Shown piece by piece: positions 25,859 through 33,946 of a DNA stretch of 64,000 nucleotides. The notes beneath the pieces are model-generated. The model had not been told where the DNA came from. It saw only the letters and a program-made list of their open reading frames with translations, and ran no database searches. Positions within the stretch are counted from its first letter, which is position 1. Every line of letters begins with the position of its first letter. The stretch spans positions 889,473 through 953,472 of the forward strand of contig NZ_JAAGLV010000001.1 in NCBI RefSeq assembly GCF_010548305.1. The letters are read 5' to 3'. This stretch comes from Streptomyces sp. SID13031 (lineage in GTDB: Bacteria; Actinomycetota; Actinomycetes; Propionibacteriales; Kribbellaceae). The translations under genes and the position numbers were made by a program.

Positions 25859-25972
25859 GGACCGCGACTGGCGTTGAGGTGGATGACCACCGGGGAACGG
25901 TCTGCCGACCGGTGTCGGCTGGAGCCGCGCGCCTGGGCATACGAGTTTTTCGTCGATGCCTGGAGGAACGTG
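25859..25972 (+). promoter_or_regulatory. ZTP/ZMP (pfl) riboswitch with translational expression platform
   Basis: The sequence contains the conserved pfl-motif blocks in order. GCGACTGGCG is at 25864-25873. The hairpin AGGTGGATGACCACCGGGGA is at 25876-25895. The 3' block GCCGCGCGCCTGGGCA is at 25924-25939. ZTP riboswitches sense the purine intermediate ZMP/ZTP, which accumulates when 10-formyl-tetrahydrofolate is short, and typically switch on folate one-carbon genes such as folD. Downstream, CCTGGGCATACGA (25932-25944) can pair with TCGTCGATGCCTGG (25950-25963). That alternative hairpin uses the aptamer's conserved 3' block and reaches the GGAGGA ribosome-binding site at 25962-25967, which suggests an RBS-sequestering OFF state. 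Motif recognition is from memory; no covariance search was run. Confidence 0.85.
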
Positions 25973-25974
25973 CT

Positions 25975-26823
25975 GTGACGGCCAAGTTGATGGTTGGGAC
26001 CGATCTTGCTGCCGAGCTGGTGGTGAGGGCGGGGGAGCGGGCCAGGAAGCTGCAGGACGAGACCGGCGTGCAGGCGTGTCTGGCGGCTGTGCTGGTGGGG
26101 GACGACCCGGCGTCGGCGACCTACGTGCGGATGAAGCAGAACCGGAGCAAGAAGGCCGGCATCGGGTCGCGGAGCGTGGTGTTGCCCGCGGCGACGACCA
26201 CCGAGGAGTTGGTGGCCGAGCTGCGGAAGCTTTCGGATGACCCGGCGGTGCACGGCATTCTGTTGCAGCACCCGGTGCCGGCGCAGATCGACGAGCGGGC
26301 CGCGTTCGAGGCGATTGCTCCGGGCAAGGATGTCGACGGCGTCACCATGCACGGGTTCGCCGCGATGGCGTTCGGTGAGCCCGGCTTCGTCTCCTGTACG
26401 CCCGGTGGCATCCTGCGCTTGCTGCAGGCGTACGATGTGCCGCTGGAAGGGGCGCACGCCGTCGTCATCGGCCGCAGCCCGATCCTCGGCAAGCCGATGG
26501 GAATGTTGCTGCTGGCATCGAATGCGACCGTCACCTACACGCACTCGAAGACCCGCGACCTGGCCGGCATCGTCCGTACCGCGGACATCGTGGTCGCCGC
26601 GGTCGGCCGGGCGAACTTCGTCCGGGGCGACTGGCTGAAGCCCGGTGCGGTCGTGATCGATGCCGGATACAACGAAGGCAACGTCGGCGACGTCCACTTC
26701 GACGAGGCCGCCGAGGTGGCGAGCCTGATCACCCCGGTCCCCGGCGGGATCGGACCGATGACCATCGCACTGCTGCTGGAGCAGACCGTCGACGCCGCCG
26801 AGGCGCAGAATCCGAGACGGTGA
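25975..26823 (+). CDS. folD: Bifunctional methylenetetrahydrofolate dehydrogenase/cyclohydrolase
   Basis: Interconverts 5,10-methylene-, 5,10-methenyl- and 10-formyl-tetrahydrofolate, supplying one-carbon units for purines and fMet. 282 residues, normal length. Family motifs are DPASATYVRMKQNRSKKAGI with the catalytic Lys region, DVDGVTMHGF, the NADP-binding GRSPILGKPMGMLL and the terminal TPVPGGIGPMTIALLLEQT. The start is GTG 25975, with GGAGGA 7 nt upstream; ATG 25990 is possible but leaves the ribosome-binding site too far away. Expression is probably controlled by the ZTP riboswitch upstream. Confidence 0.95.
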   Translation: MTAKLMVGTDLAAELVVRAGERARKLQDETGVQACLAAVLVGDDPASATYVRMKQNRSKKAGIGSRSVVLPAATTTEELVAELRKLSDDPAVHGILLQHPVPAQIDERAAFEAIAPGKDVDGVTMHGFAAMAFGEPGFVSCTPGGILRLLQAYDVPLEGAHAVVIGRSPILGKPMGMLLLASNATVTYTHSKTRDLAGIVRTADIVVAAVGRANFVRGDWLKPGAVVIDAGYNEGNVGDVHFDEAAEVASLITPVPGGIGPMTIALLLEQTVDAAEAQNPRR

Positions 26824-26846
26824 CGCACTGGCTGGACGTTCTGTCC

Positions 26847-26852
26847 TAGGGT
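26847..26852 (+). promoter_or_regulatory. Candidate -10 box TAGGGT before aroH
   Basis: TAGGGT lies 40 nt before the aroH start, which has its own AGGAGG ribosome-binding site, so the transcript has a short leader. No clear -35. Confidence 0.4.
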
Positions 26853-26892
26853 TGAGACCAATCACGCATCACCGATCTAGGAGGCAGACGCT

Positions 26893-27261
26893 GTGGCGGT
26901 ACGGGCGATCCGCGGAGCCACCCAGCTCGAGGTGGACGAGCGCGAGCATCTGCTCGAGCGGTCCGCCGAGCTGGTCAGGGCCGTGCTGGAGGCCAACGAC
27001 CTGGAGTCCGAGGACCTGATCAGCATCCTGTTCACCGTCACGCCGGACCTGCACTCGGAGTTCCCGGCGGTGGCCGGCCGGCAGATCGGGCTGACCGACG
27101 TACCGCTGATGTGCATGCAGGAGATCGACGTACCGCACGCGTTGCCGCGGGTGGTCCGGATGATGGTGCACGCCGAGTCGGCGCGGTCACGGGACAAGGT
27201 CCAGCACGTCTACCTGCATGGAGCCGTCAGCCTGCGCCCCGACCTGACCGGCGCCCAGTGA
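26893..27261 (+). CDS. aroH: Chorismate mutase (AroH type)
   Basis: Trimeric monofunctional chorismate mutase that converts chorismate to prephenate, the first committed step to Phe and Tyr. 122 residues, the usual AroH length. Characteristic segments are AVRAIRGATQLEVDE at the N terminus (active-site Arg), ISILFTVTPDLHSEFPA and VPLMCMQEIDVPHALPR. The GTG start follows AGGAGG with a normal spacer. The next gene, tyrA, overlaps it by four bases (GTGA), so the two consecutive steps toward tyrosine are translationally coupled. Confidence 0.95.
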   Translation: MAVRAIRGATQLEVDEREHLLERSAELVRAVLEANDLESEDLISILFTVTPDLHSEFPAVAGRQIGLTDVPLMCMQEIDVPHALPRVVRMMVHAESARSRDKVQHVYLHGAVSLRPDLTGAQ

Positions 27262-28331
27262 CAGAGCTGCGCGGCCCCGTCCGGATCGTCGGAACCGGCC
27301 TGATCGGTACGTCGATCGGCCTGGCCCTCGGGCGACTCGGCGTCGTCGTGGAGCTCATCGACGCCCACCCGGACAACGCTTTGATGGCCGAGCGGATCGG
27401 GGCCGGCTCGCGGCTGGTCCAGATCGAGCCTCAATTGGTAGTGGTCGCAGTCCCGCCGGACCACGTCGGCGCGGTCGTCGCCGAGCAGCTCCAGCAGACC
27501 GACGCGATCGTCACCGACGCCGCCAGCGTCAAGTCGAAGCCACTCAACGACGCCCGCGCCCTGGTCGCCAAGCCCGAAGACCTCTCCCGGTACGTCGGCA
27601 GCCACCCGATGGCCGGTTCCGAGCGGAGCGGCCCGCTGGCCGGCCGGGCGGACCTCTTCGACGGCGCGACCTGGGCGATCACCCCGCACGAGACCAGCGA
27701 CCCCGCCGCGGTCGAACTGGTACGACGCCTCGCCGAGGCCGCTGGAGCCCGCACGGTGGAGCTGTCCGTCGCCGACCACGATCTCGCCGTGGCTCGCGTC
27801 TCGCACCTCCCGCAGCTGATGTCCTCGCTGGCCGCCGGCACATTGGTCGACGCGCCCGCCGCGCACCTCGAGCTGTCCGGGCAAGGTGTTCGCGACGTTA
27901 CCCGGATCGCGGCCGGCGACCCCGGGCTGTGGACGCAGATCGTCTCAGCGAACTCGCCCGCTCTCAGTGGCCTGCTGGAGCAGATTCGCGACGAGCTCGA
28001 CCGGCTGCTGATTGCTCTGGGCAAGGAAGAGTCGACGGACGAGGTGACCGCGGTACTGAACCGTGGAGTCTCCGGCGCGATCCGGGTTCCCGGCAAGCAC
28101 GGCTCCCCGCACATCGAGCTGGTACCGGTCCTCGTCACCATTCCCGACCGGCCCGGTCAGCTGGCCCGGTTGTTTGCGGATGCGGCCGAGTCCGGCGCCA
28201 ACGTCGAGGATCTGCGGATCGACCACAGTCCGGGCCGCCCGATCGGTGAGGTCGAGCTTTCGGTCAAACCGGCGTCGGTGGATCAGCTGGTCCGGGTACT
28301 GACCGAGCGGGGCTGGGCCGTCCACCGGTAA
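27258..28331 (+). CDS. tyrA: Prephenate dehydrogenase with C-terminal ACT domain
   Basis: NAD(P)-dependent oxidative decarboxylation of prephenate (or arogenate) in tyrosine synthesis. 357 residues. The Rossmann loop is VRIVGTGLIGTSIG at residues ~8-21, the catalytic His-containing block is GSHPMAGSERSGP and the helical dimerisation domain follows. From ~residue 285, LVPVLVTIPDRPGQLARLFA begins an ACT domain, a likely site for feedback by an amino acid. The start is GTG 27258 within aroH's GTGA; the long open frame upstream is inside aroH. Its TAA stop forms part of the cmk -10 box. Confidence 0.94.
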   Translation: MTELRGPVRIVGTGLIGTSIGLALGRLGVVVELIDAHPDNALMAERIGAGSRLVQIEPQLVVVAVPPDHVGAVVAEQLQQTDAIVTDAASVKSKPLNDARALVAKPEDLSRYVGSHPMAGSERSGPLAGRADLFDGATWAITPHETSDPAAVELVRRLAEAAGARTVELSVADHDLAVARVSHLPQLMSSLAAGTLVDAPAAHLELSGQGVRDVTRIAAGDPGLWTQIVSANSPALSGLLEQIRDELDRLLIALGKEESTDEVTAVLNRGVSGAIRVPGKHGSPHIELVPVLVTIPDRPGQLARLFADAAESGANVEDLRIDHSPGRPIGEVELSVKPASVDQLVRVLTERGWAVHR

Positions 28332-28334
28332 TCT
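28329..28334 (+). promoter_or_regulatory. -10 box TAATCT of cmk, overlapping the tyrA stop
   Basis: TAATCT begins with the TAA stop of tyrA and lies 7 nt before the ATG of cmk; leaderless pattern. Confidence 0.55.
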
Positions 28335-28341
28335 TCAGGCC

Positions 28342-29028
28342 ATGATCATCGCAGTCGACGGCCCGAGCGGGTCCGGTAAGTCGAGCACGGCCCGTGGAGT
28401 CGCCACCCGGCTCGGTCTGCAGTACCTGGACACCGGCGCGATGTACCGGGCGGTGACCTGGTCGGCGCTCGAGTACGGGCTCGACCTGGACGACCTCGCG
28501 GCGGTCGCCGAGCGCGCCCGCGCAGTAGTGCTGTCGATCAGCACCGATCCACAGCGGGCCCGGTTCGCTGCTGACGGGGTGGACGTGACCGAGGCGATCC
28601 GCGATCCCCGGATCAGCGCCAGCGTCAGCAAGATCGCCACCAACCTCGACGTACGGGCCGAGCTGATCCGCCGCCAGCGTGAGCTGATCGACGCGGCTCA
28701 GCCGACCGGTGGCGCGGTGGTCGAGGGGCGCGACATCGCGACGGTGGTGGCGCCGCAGTCTGAGCTGAAGGTGCTGCTGACCGCGGACCAGGACGCCCGG
28801 ATGGCCCGCCGCAAGGCCGAGCTGGCCGACGGCTCGGTGACCGCCGAGCAGCTGCGGGACCAGATCGTCCGGCGCGACGCCGACGACTCGACCGTCTCGC
28901 AGTTCCAGGTGGCCTCCGACGGCGCGGTGGAAATCGATTCGACCCACCTGACGTTGGAAGAGGTCATCGACGTGATTTGCCGACTCGCGAAGGAGGCTGA
29001 GGCCGTGCCGAGCGACCGAACTTCATGA
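28342..29028 (+). CDS. cmk: Cytidylate kinase
   Basis: Phosphorylates CMP and dCMP to the diphosphates with ATP. 228 residues. The P-loop IIAVDGPSGSGKSSTARG is at the N terminus, YLDTGAMYRAVTW is the CMP-binding block, GRDIATVVAP follows and the lid region includes ARMARRKAELADG. The C-terminal DGAVEIDSTHLTLEEV is typical. No Shine-Dalgarno is seen and a -10 box lies 7 nt upstream, so translation probably starts on a leaderless message. The ATGA overlap with plsC indicates coupling. Confidence 0.95.
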   Translation: MIIAVDGPSGSGKSSTARGVATRLGLQYLDTGAMYRAVTWSALEYGLDLDDLAAVAERARAVVLSISTDPQRARFAADGVDVTEAIRDPRISASVSKIATNLDVRAELIRRQRELIDAAQPTGGAVVEGRDIATVVAPQSELKVLLTADQDARMARRKAELADGSVTAEQLRDQIVRRDADDSTVSQFQVASDGAVEIDSTHLTLEEVIDVICRLAKEAEAVPSDRTS

Positions 29029-29756
29029 CTGCTGACGAACTGACCGGGCAGCAAGACCTGCCCCGGACCGATGACCTGCCGGCCATACCGTACCGGTTGG
29101 GCAGTGTCGTACGTCACTTGGTCGAGCCGTACATCCGGTGGCGCTACGAGTTGACCATCCACCACGAGGAGCGTTTCCCGGCGAGCGGCCCGGTCCTGGT
29201 CGCGCCGAACCACCTGGGCCTGCTCGACGGGCCGTTACTGGGGGCCACGGCGCCCAGAATGATGCACCAGCTGGGCAAGGTCGAGGCCTTCCACGGGCTG
29301 CAGGGGTTCCTTCTGCATCGCGCTGGGCAGATTGCCGTCGACCGTTCGGAGTACGACATCCGGGCGATCCGCCGGGCGATCCAGATCCTGCGCGGGGGCC
29401 GGGTGCTGAGCGTGTATCCCGAAGGGACCCGCGGTCCCGGCGACTTCCGCCAGGTGCGCGGCGGAGTGGCGTACCTGGCGATGGTCACGGGTGCGCCGAT
29501 CCTGCCGGTGGCACTGCTCGGGACTCGCCGGCCAGGTGGCGATATCGAGGTCTATCCGCCCAAGGGCAGCCGGGTCGACGTGGTGTATGGCGAGACCTTC
29601 ACGGTTGACCGCGTATCATTTCCCCGGAGGCATGTCGACGTACGCGCGGTTGCCGACCAGATCGGCGACGTGTTGCGGGCTCATGTGCAGGCGGCCGTCG
29701 AAGCCACCGGCCACCCGCTACCGGGCAAGCCAGACCATAAGGATCCTGATGAGTGA
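29025..29756 (+). CDS. plsC: 1-acyl-sn-glycerol-3-phosphate acyltransferase family protein
   Basis: Lysophosphatidic-acid acyltransferase family (PlsC), 243 residues, which makes phosphatidic acid at the membrane. The catalytic NHX4D motif is [10 protein letters not shown] near residue 64, and the substrate-binding EGTRGPG is near residue 133. The N terminus has no clear transmembrane helix, consistent with a peripheral enzyme. It starts in the ATGA overlap with cmk and overlaps der by eight bases. cmk-plsC-der is a common actinobacterial order. Confidence 0.9.
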   Translation: MTADELTGQQDLPRTDDLPAIPYRLGSVVRHLVEPYIRWRYELTIHHEERFPASGPVLVAPNHLGLLDGPLLGATAPRMMHQLGKVEAFHGLQGFLLHRAGQIAVDRSEYDIRAIRRAIQILRGGRVLSVYPEGTRGPGDFRQVRGGVAYLAMVTGAPILPVALLGTRRPGGDIEVYPPKGSRVDVVYGETFTVDRVSFPRRHVDVRAVADQIGDVLRAHVQAAVEATGHPLPGKPDHKDPDE

Positions 29757-31131
29757 CCTGCCCACCGGCTACGAGTTCGACGCGGAGCCGACCCACGACC
29801 GCGAGGACCTGGGCCCGCTGCCCGTGGTGGCGATCGTCGGCCGGCCGAACGTCGGCAAGTCGACGCTGGTGAACCGGATCATCGGCCGCCGCGAGGCTGT
29901 GGTCGAGGACACCCCGGGCGTTACTCGCGACCGCGTCTCGTACGACGCCAACTGGGCCGGCCGCGGCTTCACGCTGGTCGACACCGGCGGCTGGGATCCG
30001 GACGCCGTCGGCTTCGCCGCGCTCGTCGCCGCCCAGGCCGAGGTCGCGATCAACGCCGCGGACGCGGTGCTGTTCGTGGTCGACGCGACGGTCGGCATCA
30101 CCGACTCCGACGAGGCCGTCGTCCGGGTGCTGCGCAAGGCGGGCAAACCGGTCGTACTGGCCGCCAACAAGGTCGACGACGCCCGCGTCGAGGCCGAGGC
30201 GATGAACCTGTGGAGCCTGGGCATCGGGGAGCCGTTCCCGATCTCCGCGATGCACGGCCGCGGGACAGGCGACATGCTGGACGCAGTGCTGGCCGCGTTG
30301 CCGGAGGCACCGGCCGAGCGGGACGCTCAGCTCGGTGGCCCGCGCCGGGTCGCGATCGTCGGCAAGCCGAACGTGGGCAAGTCCTCGCTGCTGAACAAGG
30401 TGGCGAAGGAAGACCGCGTCGTCGTCAGCGAGGTCTCCGGTACCACCGTCGACCCGGTCGACGAGGAGATCACCCTCGGCGGCAAGCAGTGGCGCTTCAT
30501 CGACACCGCCGGCATCCGGCGCAAGGTCAAGAACGTGCAGGGGCACGAGTACTACGCCAGCCTCCGCACCAACAGCGCGATCGAGCGGGCCGAGGTCGTC
30601 GTCGTCGTGATCGACGCGTCCGAGCCGATGACCGAGCAGGACCTGCGGATCATGAACACCGTCGAGGAAGCCGGTAAGGCCCTCGTCATCGCCTACAACA
30701 AGTGGGACCTGGTCGACGAGGACCGGCGCTACTACCTCGAGCGCGAGATCGACCGCGACCTGGTCCAGTTCCGCTGGGCGCCGCGGGTCAACATCAGCGC
30801 GATGACCGGCCGCCACATGGAGAAGCTCGTACCGGCCATCGAGGCCGCTCTGGACGGCTGGCAGACGCGCGTCCCGACCGGCCAGCTGAACGCGTTCCTG
30901 GGCCGTCTGGTCGCCGCCCACCCGCACCCGGTGCGCAGCGGCAAGCAACCGAAGATCCTCTTCGGCACCCAGGCGACAACGATGCCCCCGACCTTTGCGA
31001 TCTTCACCTCGGGCGCCTTCGAGCCGTCGTACCAGCGCTTCATCGAACGCCGCCTCCGCGAGGACTTCGGCTTCGTCGGCAGCCCCGTCCACGTCCAGAT
31101 CCGCCCCCGCGTGAAGAAGCTGAAACACTAG
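29749..31131 (+). CDS. der: Ribosome biogenesis GTPase Der (EngA)
   Basis: Tandem-GTPase needed for 50S subunit assembly. 460 residues. The first G domain starts with GRPNVGKST (residues 31-39) and has [10 protein letters not shown] and DTGGWD. The second starts with GKPNVGKSS (~205-213) and has [10 protein letters not shown] and NKWD. A C-terminal KH-like domain ends in RPRVKKLKH. The ATG at 29749 lies eight bases inside the plsC gene; the long open frame upstream is the antisense-free continuation through plsC and was not used. Confidence 0.96.
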   Translation: MSDLPTGYEFDAEPTHDREDLGPLPVVAIVGRPNVGKSTLVNRIIGRREAVVEDTPGVTRDRVSYDANWAGRGFTLVDTGGWDPDAVGFAALVAAQAEVAINAADAVLFVVDATVGITDSDEAVVRVLRKAGKPVVLAANKVDDARVEAEAMNLWSLGIGEPFPISAMHGRGTGDMLDAVLAALPEAPAERDAQLGGPRRVAIVGKPNVGKSSLLNKVAKEDRVVVSEVSGTTVDPVDEEITLGGKQWRFIDTAGIRRKVKNVQGHEYYASLRTNSAIERAEVVVVVIDASEPMTEQDLRIMNTVEEAGKALVIAYNKWDLVDEDRRYYLEREIDRDLVQFRWAPRVNISAMTGRHMEKLVPAIEAALDGWQTRVPTGQLNAFLGRLVAAHPHPVRSGKQPKILFGTQATTMPPTFAIFTSGAFEPSYQRFIERRLREDFGFVGSPVHVQIRPRVKKLKH

Positions 31132-31159
31132 GACCGCTGGTCAAAACTGCTCTCCGAAT

Positions 31160-31199
31160 GGGGTAAGGTTTACCCCGGTCGTCCTCCCGGGGACGACCG
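31160..31199 (+). promoter_or_regulatory. Tandem hairpins and -10 candidate before tRNA-Pro
   Basis: GGGGTAA/TTACCCC (31160-31176, 3-nt loop) contains TAAGGT, a possible -10 box for the tRNA. An adjoining 9-bp hairpin, 31176-31184 with 31191-31199, ends three bases before the tRNA. Either could terminate der or mark tRNA processing. Confidence 0.4.
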
Positions 31200-31201
31200 T
31201 T

Positions 31202-31278
31202 CGGGCTGTAGCGCAGCTTGGTAGCGCATCTGGCTGGGGGCCAGAGGGTCGCAGGTTCAAATCCTGTCAGCCCGACCA
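31202..31278 (+). tRNA. tRNA-Pro(GGG)
   Basis: Complete cloverleaf. The acceptor stem is 31202-31208 with 31268-31274 (7 bp perfect), and the D-arm is GCGC/GCGC. The anticodon stem TCTGG/CCAGA encloses loop CTGGGGG, giving anticodon GGG, which reads CCC and CCU. The T-arm is GCAGG-TTCAAAT-CCTGT. The 3' CCA is encoded (31276-31278). Confidence 0.96.
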
Positions 31279-31314
31279 TAAAGAGGGGCACCGATCTGTC
31301 GGTGCCCCTCTTTA
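31279..31314 (+). terminator. Terminator after tRNA-Pro
   Basis: Perfect 16-bp inverted repeat (31279-31294 with 31299-31314) around TCTG, starting directly after the CCA end. The A-rich and T-rich outer ends make it symmetrical and possibly bidirectional. Confidence 0.88.
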
Positions 31315-31318
31315 TGGT
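31313..31318 (+). promoter_or_regulatory. -10 box TATGGT overlapping the tRNA terminator
   Basis: TATGGT starts within the last two bases of the terminator hairpin and lies 6 nt before the ATG at 31325; leaderless pattern. Confidence 0.5.
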
Positions 31319-31324
31319 CTCCGT

Positions 31325-32104
31325 ATGAACACGATTGGGGACAAGCGCAGTTGGAGCGATGCCCAACTGCGTAAGGCGGTTGAGGACAACAGGTCTTGGC
31401 GGGCGGTTGCCCGCGCTCTGGGTCTGAAGGACACCTCCGCGGGTGTGATTCGCACCATCAAGCGGCATGCGCTCAGGCTTGAGTTGGACAGCGAACACTT
31501 CACCGGGCAGCGCCGATGGACAGATGGTCAGCTTCGTGAAGCTCTGCTTGGATCGACCTGCTGGAGCGAGGTCTTCGTCAGCCTTGGAATCTCCGACAGC
31601 GGTCAGGACCGAGTCCGGATCAAGGGGCATGCCGTCCGGCTCGATCTCGACTGCAGCCACTTGAAGACGCCACACCGTGCGTCGATGACGGGCGAGGTGT
31701 TCGACCAGCCGGTTCAGCCGGAAATGCTCAGTGCTGCGGCACCAGGCATTGCCATGGCGTGGTTCGCCATGCGTGGTTGCGCGGTCGCGTTGCCTGTCGA
31801 ACCGCAGTTGTATGACCTCTTGGTGACCACTAAGGATGGTATCCAGCGGGTGCAGATCAAGACGGGTGTCCGCGCAAACGGTCGGGGCCGCTGGAGCGTC
31901 GGTGTGGGGCGGCGCCCGTACCTGCTCGACAAGTCGGCCGGCAAGATGCCCTACGATCCGGATTCTCTCGACCTGTTCTTCATCGTCCTCGGTGACGGCA
32001 GCATCTACGTGATCCCGAGTTCCGTCCTCGCCGGGCGAGTCGGGATCTATGTCGACACCTACCTGCCGTATCGCGTAGGTGATGCCTCCGGCGTCGTGAG
32101 CTGA
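31325..32104 (+). CDS. HTH-PD-(D/E)XK endonuclease-like protein beside tRNA-Pro
   Basis: Protein of 259 residues with two parts. Residues ~8-115 are two tandem HTH-like repeats: the first begins RSWSDAQLRKAVEDNRSW, the second RRWTDGQLREALLGSTCW, and each ends in a similar LRLELDSEHF/VRLDLDCSHL segment. Such repeats are common at the N terminus of actinobacterial HNH-type homing-endonuclease relatives. Residues ~140-235 resemble the I-Ssp6803I-like PD-(D/E)XK fold: YDLLVTTKDGIQRVQIKTG, with candidate catalytic Asp and the QIK lysine. No HNH motif is present. Its position 46 nt after the 3' end of a tRNA suggests a genomic insertion site, but no attachment-site repeat was found. Activity and target are unknown. 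Confidence 0.7.
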   Translation: MNTIGDKRSWSDAQLRKAVEDNRSWRAVARALGLKDTSAGVIRTIKRHALRLELDSEHFTGQRRWTDGQLREALLGSTCWSEVFVSLGISDSGQDRVRIKGHAVRLDLDCSHLKTPHRASMTGEVFDQPVQPEMLSAAAPGIAMAWFAMRGCAVALPVEPQLYDLLVTTKDGIQRVQIKTGVRANGRGRWSVGVGRRPYLLDKSAGKMPYDPDSLDLFFIVLGDGSIYVIPSSVLAGRVGIYVDTYLPYRVGDASGVVS

Positions 32105-32172
32105 GGGGGAGAAGCCGTCACCACACTCGCCGACTTGATTGCGGAGTAATGATGTAAGCAGGAGGCGGCGAG

Positions 32173-33102
32173 ATGATGGATGACGATGTGTTGGATGCGT
32201 ACTCCCGGGTGGTGTCGGGGGTGGCGGAGCGGTTGATTCCGCGGGTGGCGAGTCTGCGGGTGCAGGGGCGGCGGGGTGACTCGTCCGGGTCGGCTGTGGT
32301 GCTGACCGGTGACGGGCATCTGCTGACGAACGCGCATGTTGTCGGTGATGGCAGCAGCGCGACGGCGGAGTTCGCGGACGGTACGGCGGCGCAGGCGCGG
32401 GTTATCGGGGTGGACCGGCTGTCCGATCTCGCGGTACTGCGGGCTGACCGGGAGATCCCCGACCCGCCGGAGTACGGCGACGCGGACAAGCTCAAGGTCG
32501 GCAATCTCGTGGTTGCCGTGGGCAACCCGCTGGGCCTGGCCGGGAGCGTGACGGCCGGGGTGGTGAGCGCTCTCGGGCGATCGCTGCCGGTCCGGTCGGG
32601 GACGGCGAGCCGGATCATCGAGGACGTGATCCAGACCGACGCGGCGCTCAACCCGGGCAACTCCGGCGGAGCGCTTGCCGATGGCAACGGTCGCGTGATC
32701 GGCATCAACACGGCGGTCGCGGGCATCGGTCTCGGCCTGGCCGTGCCGATGAACCCGACCACCCGCAGGATCATCTACGCGTTGCTGCATGACGGCAGAG
32801 TCCGCCGCGCCTACTTGGGCTTGGTCACCACCCCGGCCCCGCTACGCCCGCAGTTGGCGGAGCGCTTCGGTCAACGGAGCGCGCTGCGCGTGGTCGAGGT
32901 GATTTCCGGCAGTCCGGCCGCGGAAGCCGGCTTGCGCCAAGGCGACCTGGTCCTCGCGGTAGACGGCACTCCGCTGCGAGACGCCCAATCCCTCCAACGC
33001 CAGCTCTTCGCCGACGCGATCGGGCGTCGTACTGAGATCACCGCAGTCCGCAATGACGCCCTGGTCGACGTCGTCGCCGAGCCGGCCGAGCTCACCGACT
33101 GA
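32173..33102 (+). CDS. HtrA/DegP-like serine protease with PDZ domain, no export signal
   Basis: Trypsin-fold serine protease of 309 residues. The catalytic triad is visible as His55 (LLTNAHVVG), Asp85 (RLSDLAVLR) and Ser164 (NPGNSGGALAD). A single PDZ domain follows from ~residue 205 (SALRVVEVISGSPAAEAGLR, then QGDLVLAVDG). Unlike most HtrA proteins there is no signal peptide or membrane anchor, so it appears cytoplasmic. AGGAGG precedes the ATG pair at 32173/32176. The gene ends 11 bp inside the convergent acetyltransferase gene. Confidence 0.9.
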   Translation: MMDDDVLDAYSRVVSGVAERLIPRVASLRVQGRRGDSSGSAVVLTGDGHLLTNAHVVGDGSSATAEFADGTAAQARVIGVDRLSDLAVLRADREIPDPPEYGDADKLKVGNLVVAVGNPLGLAGSVTAGVVSALGRSLPVRSGTASRIIEDVIQTDAALNPGNSGGALADGNGRVIGINTAVAGIGLGLAVPMNPTTRRIIYALLHDGRVRRAYLGLVTTPAPLRPQLAERFGQRSALRVVEVISGSPAAEAGLRQGDLVLAVDGTPLRDAQSLQRQLFADAIGRRTEITAVRNDALVDVVAEPAELTD

Positions 33103-33625
33103 GCGGAGCCTTGAGTAGTACGCCGGTGCCTGGCTTGAGTGGGGAGTTGGGGAAGGTGAAGTTGCGGGTGACTTCGGTGAAACCCAACCTCTGGTGGAGG
33201 TCGAGGGTTGCGTTGTTGGCGAGGTTCGCGAAGTAGTGGATCTCGTCGGCGCGTTCGGCCGTCCAGCGCATTCGGTCGAGGGTGAGCAGCTCGCCGATCC
33301 CGTACCGCCGCCAGGTCGGCGCGACGATCAGGCCGACCAGGTAGTAGCCGGTTGGGGCCGTTGGATACTCGGGGGTGAGTTCGTAGTGAAATACGCCGCC
33401 GTAGCCGATCACTTCGGATTCTGCGCAGGCGACCGCGACGTACCGGTCGGCCTGCTCGAGATCGGTGAGCAACCGCTCTCTGCGGTCCTCGGCGGATCCG
33501 CCAGTGCGGGTGACGATCAACTCGGCGCAGACAGCGAGATCCGCGGCGACGGCCGGTCGTACCGAGATCGCGCTCTCTGTAGGCCGGCGGGTCGAGTCGG
33601 GGTCGTAGGGCGCGAAACCGTTCAT
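33092..33625 (-). CDS. GNAT family N-acetyltransferase
   Basis: Single-domain acetyltransferase of 177 residues. SVRPAVAADLAVCAELIVTR forms the first strand and helix, YYLVGLIVAPTWRRYGIGEL contains the acetyl-CoA loop (RRYGIG) and NATLDLHQRLGFTEV is the terminal helix-strand. Substrate is not predictable. The ATG at 33625 has TAGGCT 8 nt upstream. The 3' end overlaps the protease gene by 11 bp tail to tail. Confidence 0.85.
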   Translation of the reverse strand: MNGFAPYDPDSTRRPTESAISVRPAVAADLAVCAELIVTRTGGSAEDRRERLLTDLEQADRYVAVACAESEVIGYGGVFHYELTPEYPTAPTGYYLVGLIVAPTWRRYGIGELLTLDRMRWTAERADEIHYFANLANNATLDLHQRLGFTEVTRNFTFPNSPLKPGTGVLLKAPLSR

Positions 33626-33633
33626 GAACGCCG

Positions 33634-33639
33634 AGCCTA
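33634..33639 (-). promoter_or_regulatory. -10 box TAGGCT of GNAT gene
   Basis: Minus-strand TAGGCT, 8 nt before the ATG at 33625; near-leaderless spacing. Confidence 0.5.
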
Positions 33640-33763
33640 GGGCGCAAGCGCGATCGAAGGCTTCGGTGCCCGCAGGTTCGGGCCGTTGCCGAGGTGGGCA
33701 ACTACTTTCGGTGTGACTAGAGTCGCGGTGAGCAATCTACCGGACCGCCCTCTGGAGACCGTC

Positions 33764-33946
33764 ATGCGTCGTCGTACCTTGCTGGGCTCGATCGTTGCCG
33801 CTCCGTTGGGGGCGGCGGTGCTTGGCCAGACGAAGCCCAGCTGGAAGAGGCTCGCGGCATCCTCTGACGCTCACCCGCTGCACGCCCAACGGCGCGAGCG
33901 GCCACCGTCGACGGGCCCGCCAGCTGCAGACGTACCAGTTGCGGAT
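33764..33946 (+). pseudogene. Possible remnant: twin-arginine signal peptide without mature domain
   Basis: The frame starting at ATG 33764 (or GTG 33728) encodes MRRRTLLGSIVAAPLGAAVL, a good Tat-type signal peptide. It then runs into low-complexity Ala/Pro sequence (PPAADVPVADLPAAGAP) and on into the antisense of the metallo-beta-lactamase gene. TAGAGT at 33718-33723 could be a promoter. No mature domain is recognisable, so this looks like the 5' end of an exported-protein gene whose body was deleted. A chance frame is the alternative. Confidence 0.35.

Noticed and set aside
31202..32104. Integrated mobile element at tRNA-Pro
   Set aside because: No integrase and no duplicated tRNA 3' end seen downstream; one nuclease-like gene is insufficient.
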